This document shows, in pieces, positions 43,526 through 51,622 of a stretch of 64,000 nt of DNA. Where the stretch lies: contig NZ_JAGSYF010000001.1 of the NCBI RefSeq assembly GCF_025685645.1, positions 62,001-126,000 of the forward strand, written 5' to 3'. Source of the stretch: Edaphobacter bradus. GTDB lineage: Bacteria; Acidobacteriota; Terriglobia; Terriglobales; Acidobacteriaceae. The position numbers and the translations under genes were made by a program. Every line of letters begins with the position of its first letter. The stretch's first letter is position 1. A model generated the notes under the pieces. It made no database searches, was not told where the DNA came from, and saw nothing but the letters and a program-made list of their open reading frames with translations.

Positions 43526-43702
43526 CTAGTCGCAGATCAGCATCAGGCCCAGCATCGCGAGGAAGACTGCAAAAAGCGATCCTACCGGGATGAGAACTCC
43601 TTCACAGAAGGAGTTCCAGGAACTGCGCTTCTGTAGTCCGTCTTCGGCCCGTATGTTGGATTGGTAGATCGAAACGTCATTTTCAAATTTGCTGTAGTTC
43701 AT
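43526..43702 (-). CDS. Small membrane peptide of unknown function
   Basis: 58 aa: soluble N-terminus MNYSKFENDVSIYQSNIRAE, a basic/aromatic middle (QKRSSWNSFCEG) and one hydrophobic helix VLIPVGSLFAVFLAMLGLML near the C-terminus ending ICD. AAAGGAAG lies just upstream of the ATG. Probably a single-pass inner-membrane protein with cytoplasmic N-terminus. No family recognised. It is convergent with glyS. Confidence 0.6.
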   Translation of the reverse strand: MNYSKFENDVSIYQSNIRAEDGLQKRSSWNSFCEGVLIPVGSLFAVFLAMLGLMLICD

Positions 43703-43807
43703 CCGTTCTTCCTTTCGAGGGGTTCGTGCGATTGCACGAGGTGTTCGAGGTTTTCACCGACTTTACATTTGTTGGGTGCCTTGCGATTAACTTGGGCGAG
43801 CAAGTGA

Positions 43808-44338
43808 TCAAAGTTGTAACTGCACGAGGCCTCCTTGTTGCGGATGGATGGGTGTGGTTGAAGGAGAGTCGTGAAGTGGGGGCAACTCTCCAATGGCCAT
43901 GGCGGTTTCGTCGCAGGCGTTACGTCTTGAGCAATGCAGACAGTCTTTCCATACTTTGTCGCGGAGCAACCGGTGTTCGGCCACGTGGAAGTGGAAGCGT
44001 TCGAAGAAGGATGGGATGCGCGTGAAGAGACAGACGCATTTGGTGCCGGCCTGCTCAGCTTGATGGAGGAGTGATTGGACGAGCAGGCTGCCTGCTCCGT
44101 GCCCTGCTGTGCCTGGGCGGACAACGATGGAGCGTATCTCGGCGAGATGCGAACCATAGACGTGGAGCGCGGCGCAGCCGATGAACTGCTTCGCTTCTGT
44201 TTCGACGATGGTGAAGGTGTGGATGTTTTCGCAGATCTCCAGGTATGAGCGGTGAAGAAGAGTGCCGTCGTAGGTGAAACTATCGATGAGTCGATGGATA
44301 GCCCTGGCGTCGCTCAGCTCTGCTTTGCGGATTTGCAT
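43808..44338 (-). CDS. GNAT acetyltransferase, N-acetylglutamate-synthase-like
   Basis: 176 aa from the ATG at 44338; an upstream extension to 44515 looks non-coding. It has the GNAT core SIVVRPGTAGHGAGSLLVQS and the Cys-containing DKVWKDCLHCSRRNACDETA typical of short ArgA-type acetyltransferases, which make N-acetylglutamate for arginine synthesis. The C-terminal tail is unusually Pro/Thr/Gln-rich. Arginine genes are not nearby, so the role is inferred from motif only. Confidence 0.8.
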   Translation of the reverse strand: MQIRKAELSDARAIHRLIDSFTYDGTLLHRSYLEICENIHTFTIVETEAKQFIGCAALHVYGSHLAEIRSIVVRPGTAGHGAGSLLVQSLLHQAEQAGTKCVCLFTRIPSFFERFHFHVAEHRLLRDKVWKDCLHCSRRNACDETAMAIGELPPLHDSPSTTPIHPQQGGLVQLQL

Positions 44339-44598
44339 CGATGGATTCTTCCGCTTGTGCGTTATCCGTTGGAGGGGAGGAAACTGCGAGAAGGTAGCGG
44401 TCGATCGGCTGTTTGTTACGGCGAGAGGAGAAGACCCGGCTCTTGATATGTCTCGAGTTGACTGCGAGATTCGAGACAAGGTGCGAGGTTTATGCGGTTC
44501 GCATAAAAGGGGCATATGCCACTGCGCTTTTCTTTCACTGGCCTCCCGGTGGTGCTGGGCCAGGTTGGTTGTGATGAGTTCGAGAGGCGGCAGTACGG

Positions 44599-44823
44599 CT
44601 AGCCGCCGTAGTTGCGTCCTTCGTTCGCGGGCTCCCAGGGGATGGGGGCGAAGGTGCGCTGGAAGAAGGTGTTATCGACTACGTAGCACTCGTGGTTTTC
44701 GCCTTCGATGATCCAGTCACCTGGAAGGACTTTGCGCTCCCCGGAATCGGTGAAGATGACGGTGGAATGCGTGCATTGTTTCGCTTTTACGAGGATGGGT
44801 CTGCGGGTGCGAAAGGTTTTCAA
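44599..44823 (-). CDS. Conserved small protein with PGDWII motif
   Basis: 74 aa, TTG start with a strong AGGGAG ribosome-binding site 6 nt upstream. Sequence includes SGERKVLPGDWIIEGENHEC and FQRTFAPIPW, resembling small beta-barrel proteins of unknown function. No signal peptide. The intergenic stretch 44339-44598 shows nothing recognisable. Confidence 0.6.
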   Translation of the reverse strand: MKTFRTRRPILVKAKQCTHSTVIFTDSGERKVLPGDWIIEGENHECYVVDNTFFQRTFAPIPWEPANEGRNYGG

Positions 44824-44877
44824 TCTGTTCTCCCTGCGGCGTTGTTCAGCCGACGATGTCTATCTCACTCCTGCGCG

Positions 44878-44914
44878 CGTAAAAAAGATGTATGGTACTC
44901 GTAAAAAAGACGTA
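44878..44914. promoter_or_regulatory. Direct repeat pair upstream of the catalase gene
   Basis: Two 15-bp copies, CGTAAAAAAGATGTA and CGTAAAAAAGACGTA (one mismatch), 22 bp apart start to start, about two helical turns, some 50 bp before the catalase-like gene. Candidate activator or repressor site. Confidence 0.5.
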
Positions 44915-44962
44915 GTGGCTTTGTGGGATTGGGTTAGTGTCTTAGCAAAGGAGATCTAGCAA

Positions 44963-45916
44963 ATGCCTCTGCCAAGCGACGAGAAGCTGATTGCGCTCAG
45001 CAACGATTTGATCAAGCAGTTTGATGCGATCTTTGGGTTGAATCCGGGCTTCCGGCCGGCCCATGCGAAGGGCGTGATGGTGACGGGGACCTTTACTCCG
45101 TCGGCGGATGCGGCTTCGCTTACGCGTGCGCCGCATATGACACGCTCGTCGACGCCGGTGACGGTAAGGTTCTCGAACTCGACGGGAGTTCCGTTGATCC
45201 CGGACAACGACCCGAATGCGAATCCGCGAGGGCTGGCCGTGCGATTCAACCTGGCGGAGCATGTGCACACGGACATCGTGAGCCATTCGACGGATGGGTT
45301 TCCGACGCGGACGGGACAGGAGTTTCTGGAGTTCTTGAGGGCGCTGGCGGCGAGCGATCCGACGAACCTGGCAGGCTCGCCTCTGGAGGCGTTTCTGGGC
45401 TCGCATCCGGCGGCGCTGGCGTTCGTGCAGGCACCGAAGCCGACGCCTTCGAGTTTTGCGCGGGAGACGTACTACGGCGTGACCGCGATGAAGTTTACGA
45501 ACAAGGATGGCGTAAGCGGGTTTGGGCGCTACCGGATACTTCCCGAGGCAGGGAACGATTATCTGGGTGACGGGGCTGTGGCTGGTAAGAGCGCGGACTT
45601 CCTCTTTGATGAACTGGCGGAGAGAATCGCGAAGGGGCCGGTGAAGTATCGCCTGCTGGTTCAGATTGCAAACGATGGCGATGTTGTAAACGACGCTACG
45701 ATCCATTGGCCTGAGGGGCGGAAGCTGCTTGAGTTAGGCGCGATCGCTCTAACGAAGATGGTTGCGGAGAATCCCCACGAGCAGAAGCACATCATCTTCG
45801 ATCCGATTCCGCGAGTGGATGGGATTGATGCGTCGGATGATCCTCTGCTGGAGTTGCGGGCGGCCGTTTATCTGATCAGCGGACGGCGCCGGCGAGCTGC
45901 TCCGGAGGCGATGTGA
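44963..45916 (+). CDS. Small-subunit catalase-family protein (SrpA-like)
   Basis: 317 aa heme-binding protein of the catalase fold. The distal heme His lies in RPAHAKGVMVTGTFTP, followed by VRFSNSTGVPLIPDNDPNA and NPRGLAVRFNL; the proximal R-x-x-x-Y motif is in LELRAAVYLISGRRR. These mini-catalases often work as peroxidases; no signal peptide is seen. First of three likely co-transcribed genes (SRPBCC protein and epimerase follow). Confidence 0.87.
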   Translation: MPLPSDEKLIALSNDLIKQFDAIFGLNPGFRPAHAKGVMVTGTFTPSADAASLTRAPHMTRSSTPVTVRFSNSTGVPLIPDNDPNANPRGLAVRFNLAEHVHTDIVSHSTDGFPTRTGQEFLEFLRALAASDPTNLAGSPLEAFLGSHPAALAFVQAPKPTPSSFARETYYGVTAMKFTNKDGVSGFGRYRILPEAGNDYLGDGAVAGKSADFLFDELAERIAKGPVKYRLLVQIANDGDVVNDATIHWPEGRKLLELGAIALTKMVAENPHEQKHIIFDPIPRVDGIDASDDPLLELRAAVYLISGRRRRAAPEAM

Positions 45917-45938
45917 TGGACGATTGCGTGCAAGCGCC

Positions 45939-46430
45939 ATGGTGAGACTGGAAGAGGTGACGGTGATCGGGGCTCCGCTGGAGCGGTGCTTCGATCTGGC
46001 GCGGAGCGTTGAGGTTCACGTCAAAGGGAACAGGCATTGGGGTGAGCAGGCGGTGGCTCTGAGTGGAGTCACGTCGGGCCTCGTTGGGCTGGGAGAGCGA
46101 GTGACGTGGCAGGCGCGGCATTTTGGGGTTCGTCAGACGCTGATCAGCGAGATTACGGCGATGGATGCACCGCGATTTTTTCAGGACACTATGATCCGCG
46201 GTGCGTTCAAGTCGATGCAGCACGATCATCACTTCCGGACGCTGGCGGATGGAGCGACGGAGATGAGGGATGTGTTCTGCTTTGCGGCTCCACTGGGTGT
46301 TCTGGGGCGCGTGGCGGAGGTGTTGCTGCTGAGGCAATATATGACGACGCTGCTGCGTGAGCGGAACGCCGTGGTGAAGCAGGTGGCGGAGTCGAATGAG
46401 TGGCGGAAGTATCTGCTGGATGCCTCCTGA
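45939..46430 (+). CDS. SRPBCC (START-like) family protein
   Basis: 163 aa from the ATG at 45939; a TTG 15 bp earlier is possible. Helix-grip-fold features include EEVTVIGAPLERCFDLARSV, GLVGLGERVTWQARHFG and FFQDTMIRGAFKSMQHDHHF. Proteins of this type bind hydrophobic ligands, and this kind is often found beside or fused to TIGR01777 epimerases, as here (gene at 46459). Confidence 0.8.
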   Translation: MVRLEEVTVIGAPLERCFDLARSVEVHVKGNRHWGEQAVALSGVTSGLVGLGERVTWQARHFGVRQTLISEITAMDAPRFFQDTMIRGAFKSMQHDHHFRTLADGATEMRDVFCFAAPLGVLGRVAEVLLLRQYMTTLLRERNAVVKQVAESNEWRKYLLDAS

Positions 46431-46458
46431 TTACTGAACAGCAAGGTAGACTCGCGTC

Positions 46459-47442
46459 ATGCGAATTGTGATTCCGGGCGGCAGTGGGCAAGTAGGGCAG
46501 ATCCTGGCGCGGCACTTTCATGCGCAGGGGCATGCGGTGACGGTGTTGAGCCGGAGGGTGACGGAGGCTCCGTGGCGAGTGGTGGCGTGGGATGGACGGA
46601 CGCGAGGCGCGTGGGTCTCGGCGCTGGAGGGGAGCGACGTCTGCATCAACCTGGCTGGGCGCAGCGTGAATTGCAGGTATACGGAAGCGAACCGGAGAGA
46701 GATTCATGACTCGCGTGCGCTGTCGACGCGGCTGCTGAATGAGGTGATCGGCTCGCTGGAGGCTCCGCCGCCGGTGTGGCTGAATGCAAGCACGGCGACG
46801 ATCTATCGGCACGCGCTGGATCGACCGATGGATGAGACCACAGGAGAGCTGGGCGGAGGGGAACCGGGCGCTCCGGATACGTGGCGGTTTTCGATCGAGG
46901 TGGCGAAGGGCTGGGAGGAAGCGTTCTTTGCGATAGCAACGCCGCGGACGCGGAAGGTGGCACTGCGGAGCGCTATGACGTTCAGCCCGGATCGCGGGGG
47001 AGTGTTTGACGTCTTCCTGGGGCTGGTGCGGCATGGATTGGGAGGCGCGATGGGCGCGGGGACACAATACGTCTCATGGATTCATGAGTTCGATTTTGTG
47101 CGTGCGGTTGAGCTGTTGATCGCCGATGCGAGTCTTAGCGGCGTGGTGAATCTGACGGCGCCGAATCCTCTGCAGAATCGCGAATTTATGCGCGCACTGC
47201 GGGAGGCATGGGGGACCGGAGTGGGGCTGCCGGCGGCGTGGTGGATGATTGAAATCGGTACGCGGGCGATGCGGACGGAGTCGGAGCTGGTGCTGAAGAG
47301 CAGGCGCGTGGTGCCGGGCAGATTACTGGCGGCCGGGTTTCGGTTTGAGTTTGATGAGTGGCCTGCTGCGGCTCGCGAACTGGTTGCGCGGTGGCGCGAG
47401 AGCCGCGGCCGAATCAGTTCAAACGCTGCAGGCGGGCGATGA
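46459..47442 (+). CDS. NAD-dependent epimerase of the TIGR01777/YfcH family
   Basis: 327 aa short-chain-type protein: IVIPGGSGQVGQILARHFHA (nucleotide-binding loop), VCINLAGRSVNCRYTEANRR, and the C-terminal DUF1731-like segment. Often mislabelled as cell-division inhibitor SulA; no evidence for that. It follows the SRPBCC gene by 28 bp and overlaps the convergent gene at 47414 by 29 bp. Confidence 0.88.
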   Translation: MRIVIPGGSGQVGQILARHFHAQGHAVTVLSRRVTEAPWRVVAWDGRTRGAWVSALEGSDVCINLAGRSVNCRYTEANRREIHDSRALSTRLLNEVIGSLEAPPPVWLNASTATIYRHALDRPMDETTGELGGGEPGAPDTWRFSIEVAKGWEEAFFAIATPRTRKVALRSAMTFSPDRGGVFDVFLGLVRHGLGGAMGAGTQYVSWIHEFDFVRAVELLIADASLSGVVNLTAPNPLQNREFMRALREAWGTGVGLPAAWWMIEIGTRAMRTESELVLKSRRVVPGRLLAAGFRFEFDEWPAAARELVARWRESRGRISSNAAGGR

Positions 47443-48070
47443 GTTTTTCGGCCAGGGGCTCGCCGGACTCTGTCCAGAGAAGGCGGCTGGAGATGTTGCT
47501 CTTCTTTTCGACCAGGAGCGTGAAGGCCAGGAGCATCTCGACGTTCTGCTGGATGTGCTGCCGCGCTTCGGCGTCGAGCTCGCCTTCTTCGAGGGTGTCG
47601 TCCATGACCCAGGGGGTGTCGAGTCCGAAGTCGACGCGGACGTGGCCGTTCTGCTCGTAGGCAGCGTGATCGAACCGGGGGCCGAAACCGATGATGCGGA
47701 CGGTGGTGGGGGTGGGGCGCCAGAGGGTGTCGAGGGCGGCCTCGCCGGCGGGGCCGTTGGCGGGGGCCGGGGCCCAGAGGTTCCACTTCATCTCGAATTC
47801 GTAGGCCATGTCGTCGTGGAGCTGCTCGGTGGCCTCGGGGACGGCGTTTTCGATGAGAGAGGCGTCGGAGGCTTGTGCGCGGTCGTCGTTGACGTAGATG
47901 CGTTGGTAGACGGGGGCTTCGTTGAAGCTGAGGGCGTAGACGGTGGCGGCGGAGACACGCTTCTCTCCGCTGATGGCGGCAAACTGCCGCATGACGGAGG
48001 CGAGTACGATCCGCAGGGTCTCAAGGCGGAAGTTGGGGAACCAGAGGCTGAGATAGAGCTGGTCGGCCAT
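47414..48070 (-). CDS. Conserved hypothetical protein (218 aa)
   Basis: Starts MADQLYLSLWFPNFRLETLR, with VDFGLDTPWVMDDTLEEGEL and QNVEMLLAFTLLVEKKSNIS later. Mixed alpha/beta, no signal or membrane segment. I do not recognise a family. Its 3' end overlaps the epimerase coding region by 29 bp in convergent orientation, which may give antisense interaction. Confidence 0.72.
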   Translation of the reverse strand: MADQLYLSLWFPNFRLETLRIVLASVMRQFAAISGEKRVSAATVYALSFNEAPVYQRIYVNDDRAQASDASLIENAVPEATEQLHDDMAYEFEMKWNLWAPAPANGPAGEAALDTLWRPTPTTVRIIGFGPRFDHAAYEQNGHVRVDFGLDTPWVMDDTLEEGELDAEARQHIQQNVEMLLAFTLLVEKKSNISSRLLWTESGEPLAEKLIARLQRLN

Positions 48071-48149
48071 AGGGATTAGTGTACGCCGGCGAAATTATAG
48101 GAGCGGCGGGAGCTTTGCGCCATAGGTGAGATGATAGAGAGAACGGACG

Positions 48150-50687
48150 ATGCGTGTTTCAGTCGAGAGGCTGCGGGTTGGGTTGCTGGCGGGGGCGGGC
48201 CTGCTGGTGGGAGTGACTGCCGTTTTTCTGGGGTACGGGCACTTTCGGGCGCATCGCTTTCTGACGGAGCTGCCGAAGAAGCTGGGGGCCGACATCCGGC
48301 AGGAGACCAATGCCATTACATGGTCGCAGACCGTGAAGGGCAGAACGGTCTTTACGCTTCATGCGGCTAAGGCAGTGCAGCATCAGAACGGGGCGTACAC
48401 GCTGCATGATGTGGGAATTGTGCTGTATGGCCAAGGGCAGTCGAACCGTGTGGACAGGATCTACGGCAAGGAGTTTGAGTACGACCAGAACGCGGGCGTG
48501 ATTAAAGCGATGGGCGAGGTGCATATCGATCTTCAGGCTCCGGCGGCGGCGGACGCCAAGGGCAAGATGGACTATGCGGCAGGTGCAGACCTGAAGAGCG
48601 GGAATGAGTGGGGCAAAGGAGAGGACGACGCGGAGAAGGATGAGCGTCTGATCCATGTGAAGACGAGCGGGCTGGTCTTCATGCGGGAGCTTGGAGTGGC
48701 GGCGACCGACCAGGACATCGAGTTTGCATACGGCGGGTTGACGGGACATGCCAGAGGAGCGGAGTACAACGCGGACTCGGGCGTGCTGGTGCTGCAGTCG
48801 GCGGTGAAGATGAATGGGCTGGAGCATGACAGGCCGGTTGTCCTGACGGCGGCGCGGGCGGAGCTGGACAGGCTGAACCATAGTGCGGTGCTGACGCAGG
48901 CGAAGTATGTCTCGGTGGGTGCGGCGGGGCAGACTGCCGAGGCGCAGCATGTCGTTGTGCACACGCGGAACGATGGCTCGGCCGAGCGCGTGGAGGCCCA
49001 GGGTGCGGTGACGCTGGTGAGCGCGAACACGGGGCACGTGGTGGCCGAGAGGGCTGATGTTCTGCTGAATGAGCAGAGCCGGCTGCAGTCGGGGAGGATG
49101 TTCGGCGGGGTGAAGTACGTCGAGGAGGATGCGCAGCGGAAGGCCCAGGGTGAGGCGAAGGAGGCGCGGGGGACATTTGATGCACAGGGGCGAATTAAGC
49201 AGGTGGTCCTGAGCGGCGCGGTGGCATTGCATGAGCGCGAGAGCGTGGCGGCGAAGCAGGCCGACGATGCGAAGCCGCTGTGGAGTGAGCGCGAACTGCA
49301 GGCCGAGACGGTGGAACTTGCTCTGGCCTCGGATGAAGCTGGTAGGTCGCTCTTGAAGGATGCGAAGGCGAGCGGGGATGCACGGCTGAGTGTGATCGAT
49401 CCGGCGAAGAAGGGAAATGGGACGTCGAGTGGGACGACGAGCAGCGCGATGGCCGGGGATGTTCTGACGGCGCACTTTGTGAAGGGCGATGGCCGGCAGC
49501 GTCTGAGCGAGGTGCATGGCGACGGGCATACGGCGCTGAAGCAGGTGGGCGAGACGGGTGTGGAGGACACGAGCTCGGGAGACTCTCTGGAGGTGAAGTT
49601 TAAGGACGCTGCGCAGGCGGGGCGAGGGCGCGCGGCGGCTGCGGGGAGTGCAGGGGTGCAGGGCGGAGGTCAGATCGCTTCCGCGGTGCAGCAGGGGAAT
49701 GTCGTTCTGACGCGCAGGCCTGTTGCGAAGGCCGGAGAATCGCCGGATCCGCAGCGGGCCACGGCGAAGCGTGCCGCGTATGACGGCGACACGCAGACGA
49801 TGACGCTGACCGGAGGCATTGCGCTCTCGGACAACGGCGGTGTGCTTTGGGCCGACCACGCGACGATGGAACGAGTGTCGGGCGACGCAACGGTTGAGGG
49901 CGGCGTGAAGGCGAGCTACCGGCAGAGCGCGCAGGGCGAGGTTGTGCATGTAATGGCGCAGCGCGCGGAGCTGAAGAAGGCCGCGAACGAGGCGCTGTTC
50001 TACGGGGCTGCGGAGCAGCCAGCGCGGCTGTGGCAGGGCGGATCGCAGGTCGAGGCTCCGGTGCTGGAGTTCTCACAGAAGGCGAAGCGTCTGGTGGCCC
50101 ATGGCGCGGGGCAGGGAGCGCCGATGGCAGTGCATACGGTGCTTGTGAGCAGCGGAACGCCTGCGCAGACGAAGGCTCCGGCGACGATGGTGAAGTCGGT
50201 GGCTCCGGCGGGGCTGCGGGGGCCAAGTGTGGTTCGGATAGCGAGCCGCGAGATGACGTACTCGGATGAGAAGAGAGAGGCCGACTTTACCGGCGGCGTG
50301 CTGGTGGAGAGCGCGGACGGCAGGATGCATGGGCAGCAGGCAGTGGCTCATCTGCAGCCAGTGGACGCAAAGATGGCCGGGGCAGCGGCTGGAAAGGATG
50401 GCTTGCTGGGCGGAAGCGTCGAGCGAGTTGTTGTGACGGGACAGATCAGGATGGAGCAGCCGGGCAGAAGCGCGACCGGAGAGCGGCTGGTTTATACGGC
50501 CGCGGATGGGATGTTTGTGCTGACGGGAGGGCCGGGGACTCCGCCAAAAGTGGTGGATGAGACGAGAGGCACAGTGACGGGAACGGAACTGCGATTCCAC
50601 ACGGGGGACGAGAGCATCGTAATCTCAAATGGAGAGGACAACGGTAGCGGGCAGAGGGTCCATACCGAGACGCGAGTGAAACGGTAA
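48150..50687 (+). CDS. LptC/LptA-like fusion for lipopolysaccharide transport
   Basis: 845 aa. Residues about 1-30 (GLLAGAGLLVGVTAVFLGYG) anchor the protein in the inner membrane, and residues about 30-155 match LptC (THLRQET-like region, IYGKEFEYDQNAGVIKAMGE). The rest repeats OstA/LptA-like beta-jellyroll segments such as SAVKMNGLEHDRPVVLTAAR, DAQGRIKQVVLSGAVALHER and DGDTQTMTLTGGIALSDNGG. It probably forms a long periplasmic bridge carrying lipopolysaccharide or lipid A from LptB(FG) to LptD. LptB follows 3 bp later. Alternating basic/Ala-rich linkers suggest several bridging modules. Confidence 0.85.
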   Translation: MRVSVERLRVGLLAGAGLLVGVTAVFLGYGHFRAHRFLTELPKKLGADIRQETNAITWSQTVKGRTVFTLHAAKAVQHQNGAYTLHDVGIVLYGQGQSNRVDRIYGKEFEYDQNAGVIKAMGEVHIDLQAPAAADAKGKMDYAAGADLKSGNEWGKGEDDAEKDERLIHVKTSGLVFMRELGVAATDQDIEFAYGGLTGHARGAEYNADSGVLVLQSAVKMNGLEHDRPVVLTAARAELDRLNHSAVLTQAKYVSVGAAGQTAEAQHVVVHTRNDGSAERVEAQGAVTLVSANTGHVVAERADVLLNEQSRLQSGRMFGGVKYVEEDAQRKAQGEAKEARGTFDAQGRIKQVVLSGAVALHERESVAAKQADDAKPLWSERELQAETVELALASDEAGRSLLKDAKASGDARLSVIDPAKKGNGTSSGTTSSAMAGDVLTAHFVKGDGRQRLSEVHGDGHTALKQVGETGVEDTSSGDSLEVKFKDAAQAGRGRAAAAGSAGVQGGGQIASAVQQGNVVLTRRPVAKAGESPDPQRATAKRAAYDGDTQTMTLTGGIALSDNGGVLWADHATMERVSGDATVEGGVKASYRQSAQGEVVHVMAQRAELKKAANEALFYGAAEQPARLWQGGSQVEAPVLEFSQKAKRLVAHGAGQGAPMAVHTVLVSSGTPAQTKAPATMVKSVAPAGLRGPSVVRIASREMTYSDEKREADFTGGVLVESADGRMHGQQAVAHLQPVDAKMAGAAAGKDGLLGGSVERVVVTGQIRMEQPGRSATGERLVYTAADGMFVLTGGPGTPPKVVDETRGTVTGTELRFHTGDESIVISNGEDNGSGQRVHTETRVKR

Positions 50688-50690
50688 CGA

Positions 50691-51419
50691 ATGAAGACGC
50701 TATCGACCGAAGAGTTAGGTAAGTCGTACGGCGGGCGCCAGGTGGTTCGCGGCGTCAGCCTGAAGATTGAGCAGGGTGAAGTGGTGGGACTGCTGGGCCC
50801 GAACGGAGCTGGGAAGACGACGAGCTTCTACATGATTGTGGGCCTGGTGCGGCCGGAAAGCGGGCGGGTGATGGCGGATGGGCACGACATCACGCGGCTG
50901 CCGATGTATCTGCGAGCGAGGAACTACGGGATCAGCTATCTGCCGCAGGAGCCTTCGGTGTTTCGTAAGCTCACGGTTGAGGACAATATTCTGGCGGTGC
51001 TCGAGTCGCAGCAGTTGAGCTGGGAGAGTCGAAGGACGAAGACGGAGCGGCTGATCGAGCAGTTGAACCTGGGGCATGTTCGCAAGACGCGAGGCTATGC
51101 GTTGAGCGGCGGCGAACGCAGGAGGGTGGAGATTGCCAGATGTCTGGCGATCGAGCCAGCGTTTATCTTGTTGGATGAGCCGTTCTCGGGGATCGATCCG
51201 ATCGCGGTGCTGGACCTTCAGGAGATTATCTTTGGTTTGAAGAAGAGTGGAATCGGAGTGTTGATTACGGATCACAACGTGCGTGAGACGCTTTCGGTGA
51301 CGGACCGCGCGTACATCATCAACGAAGGAAAAATATTTCGAACGGGAACTCCAGGTGACCTTGGGCGCGATGGCGAGGTGAGGAGGATCTACCTGGGTAA
51401 CAAGTTCTCGATGGACTAA
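50691..51419 (+). CDS. lptB: Lipopolysaccharide export ABC transporter ATPase LptB
   Basis: 242 aa. Walker [18 protein letters not shown], signature [16 protein letters not shown], Walker [18 protein letters not shown]-loop [10 protein letters not shown]. It powers extraction of lipopolysaccharide from the inner membrane with LptF/LptG, which are not in the window. It immediately follows the LptC/A fusion. Confidence 0.97.
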   Translation: MKTLSTEELGKSYGGRQVVRGVSLKIEQGEVVGLLGPNGAGKTTSFYMIVGLVRPESGRVMADGHDITRLPMYLRARNYGISYLPQEPSVFRKLTVEDNILAVLESQQLSWESRRTKTERLIEQLNLGHVRKTRGYALSGGERRRVEIARCLAIEPAFILLDEPFSGIDPIAVLDLQEIIFGLKKSGIGVLITDHNVRETLSVTDRAYIINEGKIFRTGTPGDLGRDGEVRRIYLGNKFSMD

Positions 51420-51622
51420 CCCCTGTACAACTAACGTTGTAAGAGGAGGCGACCATCGTGAGAGCGTGTGAGTAACGCACTCAGAGTAGACTTAGCAGCG
51501 AAAAGGGTTTGAGACGTGTAGACTGTGGCCTACCGAGAATGGGGCGGCGCGGCCCCGCGACAGCAGCGGCGCGAAACGGCGCATCCCCTCAAACGCAAGC
51601 ATGAAACAGGAGAGTCTCTAAC

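Noticed and set aside
48159..49949. 596-residue minus frame opposite the LptC/A fusion
   Set aside because: Arg/His/Leu-rich composition without domains; antisense shadow.
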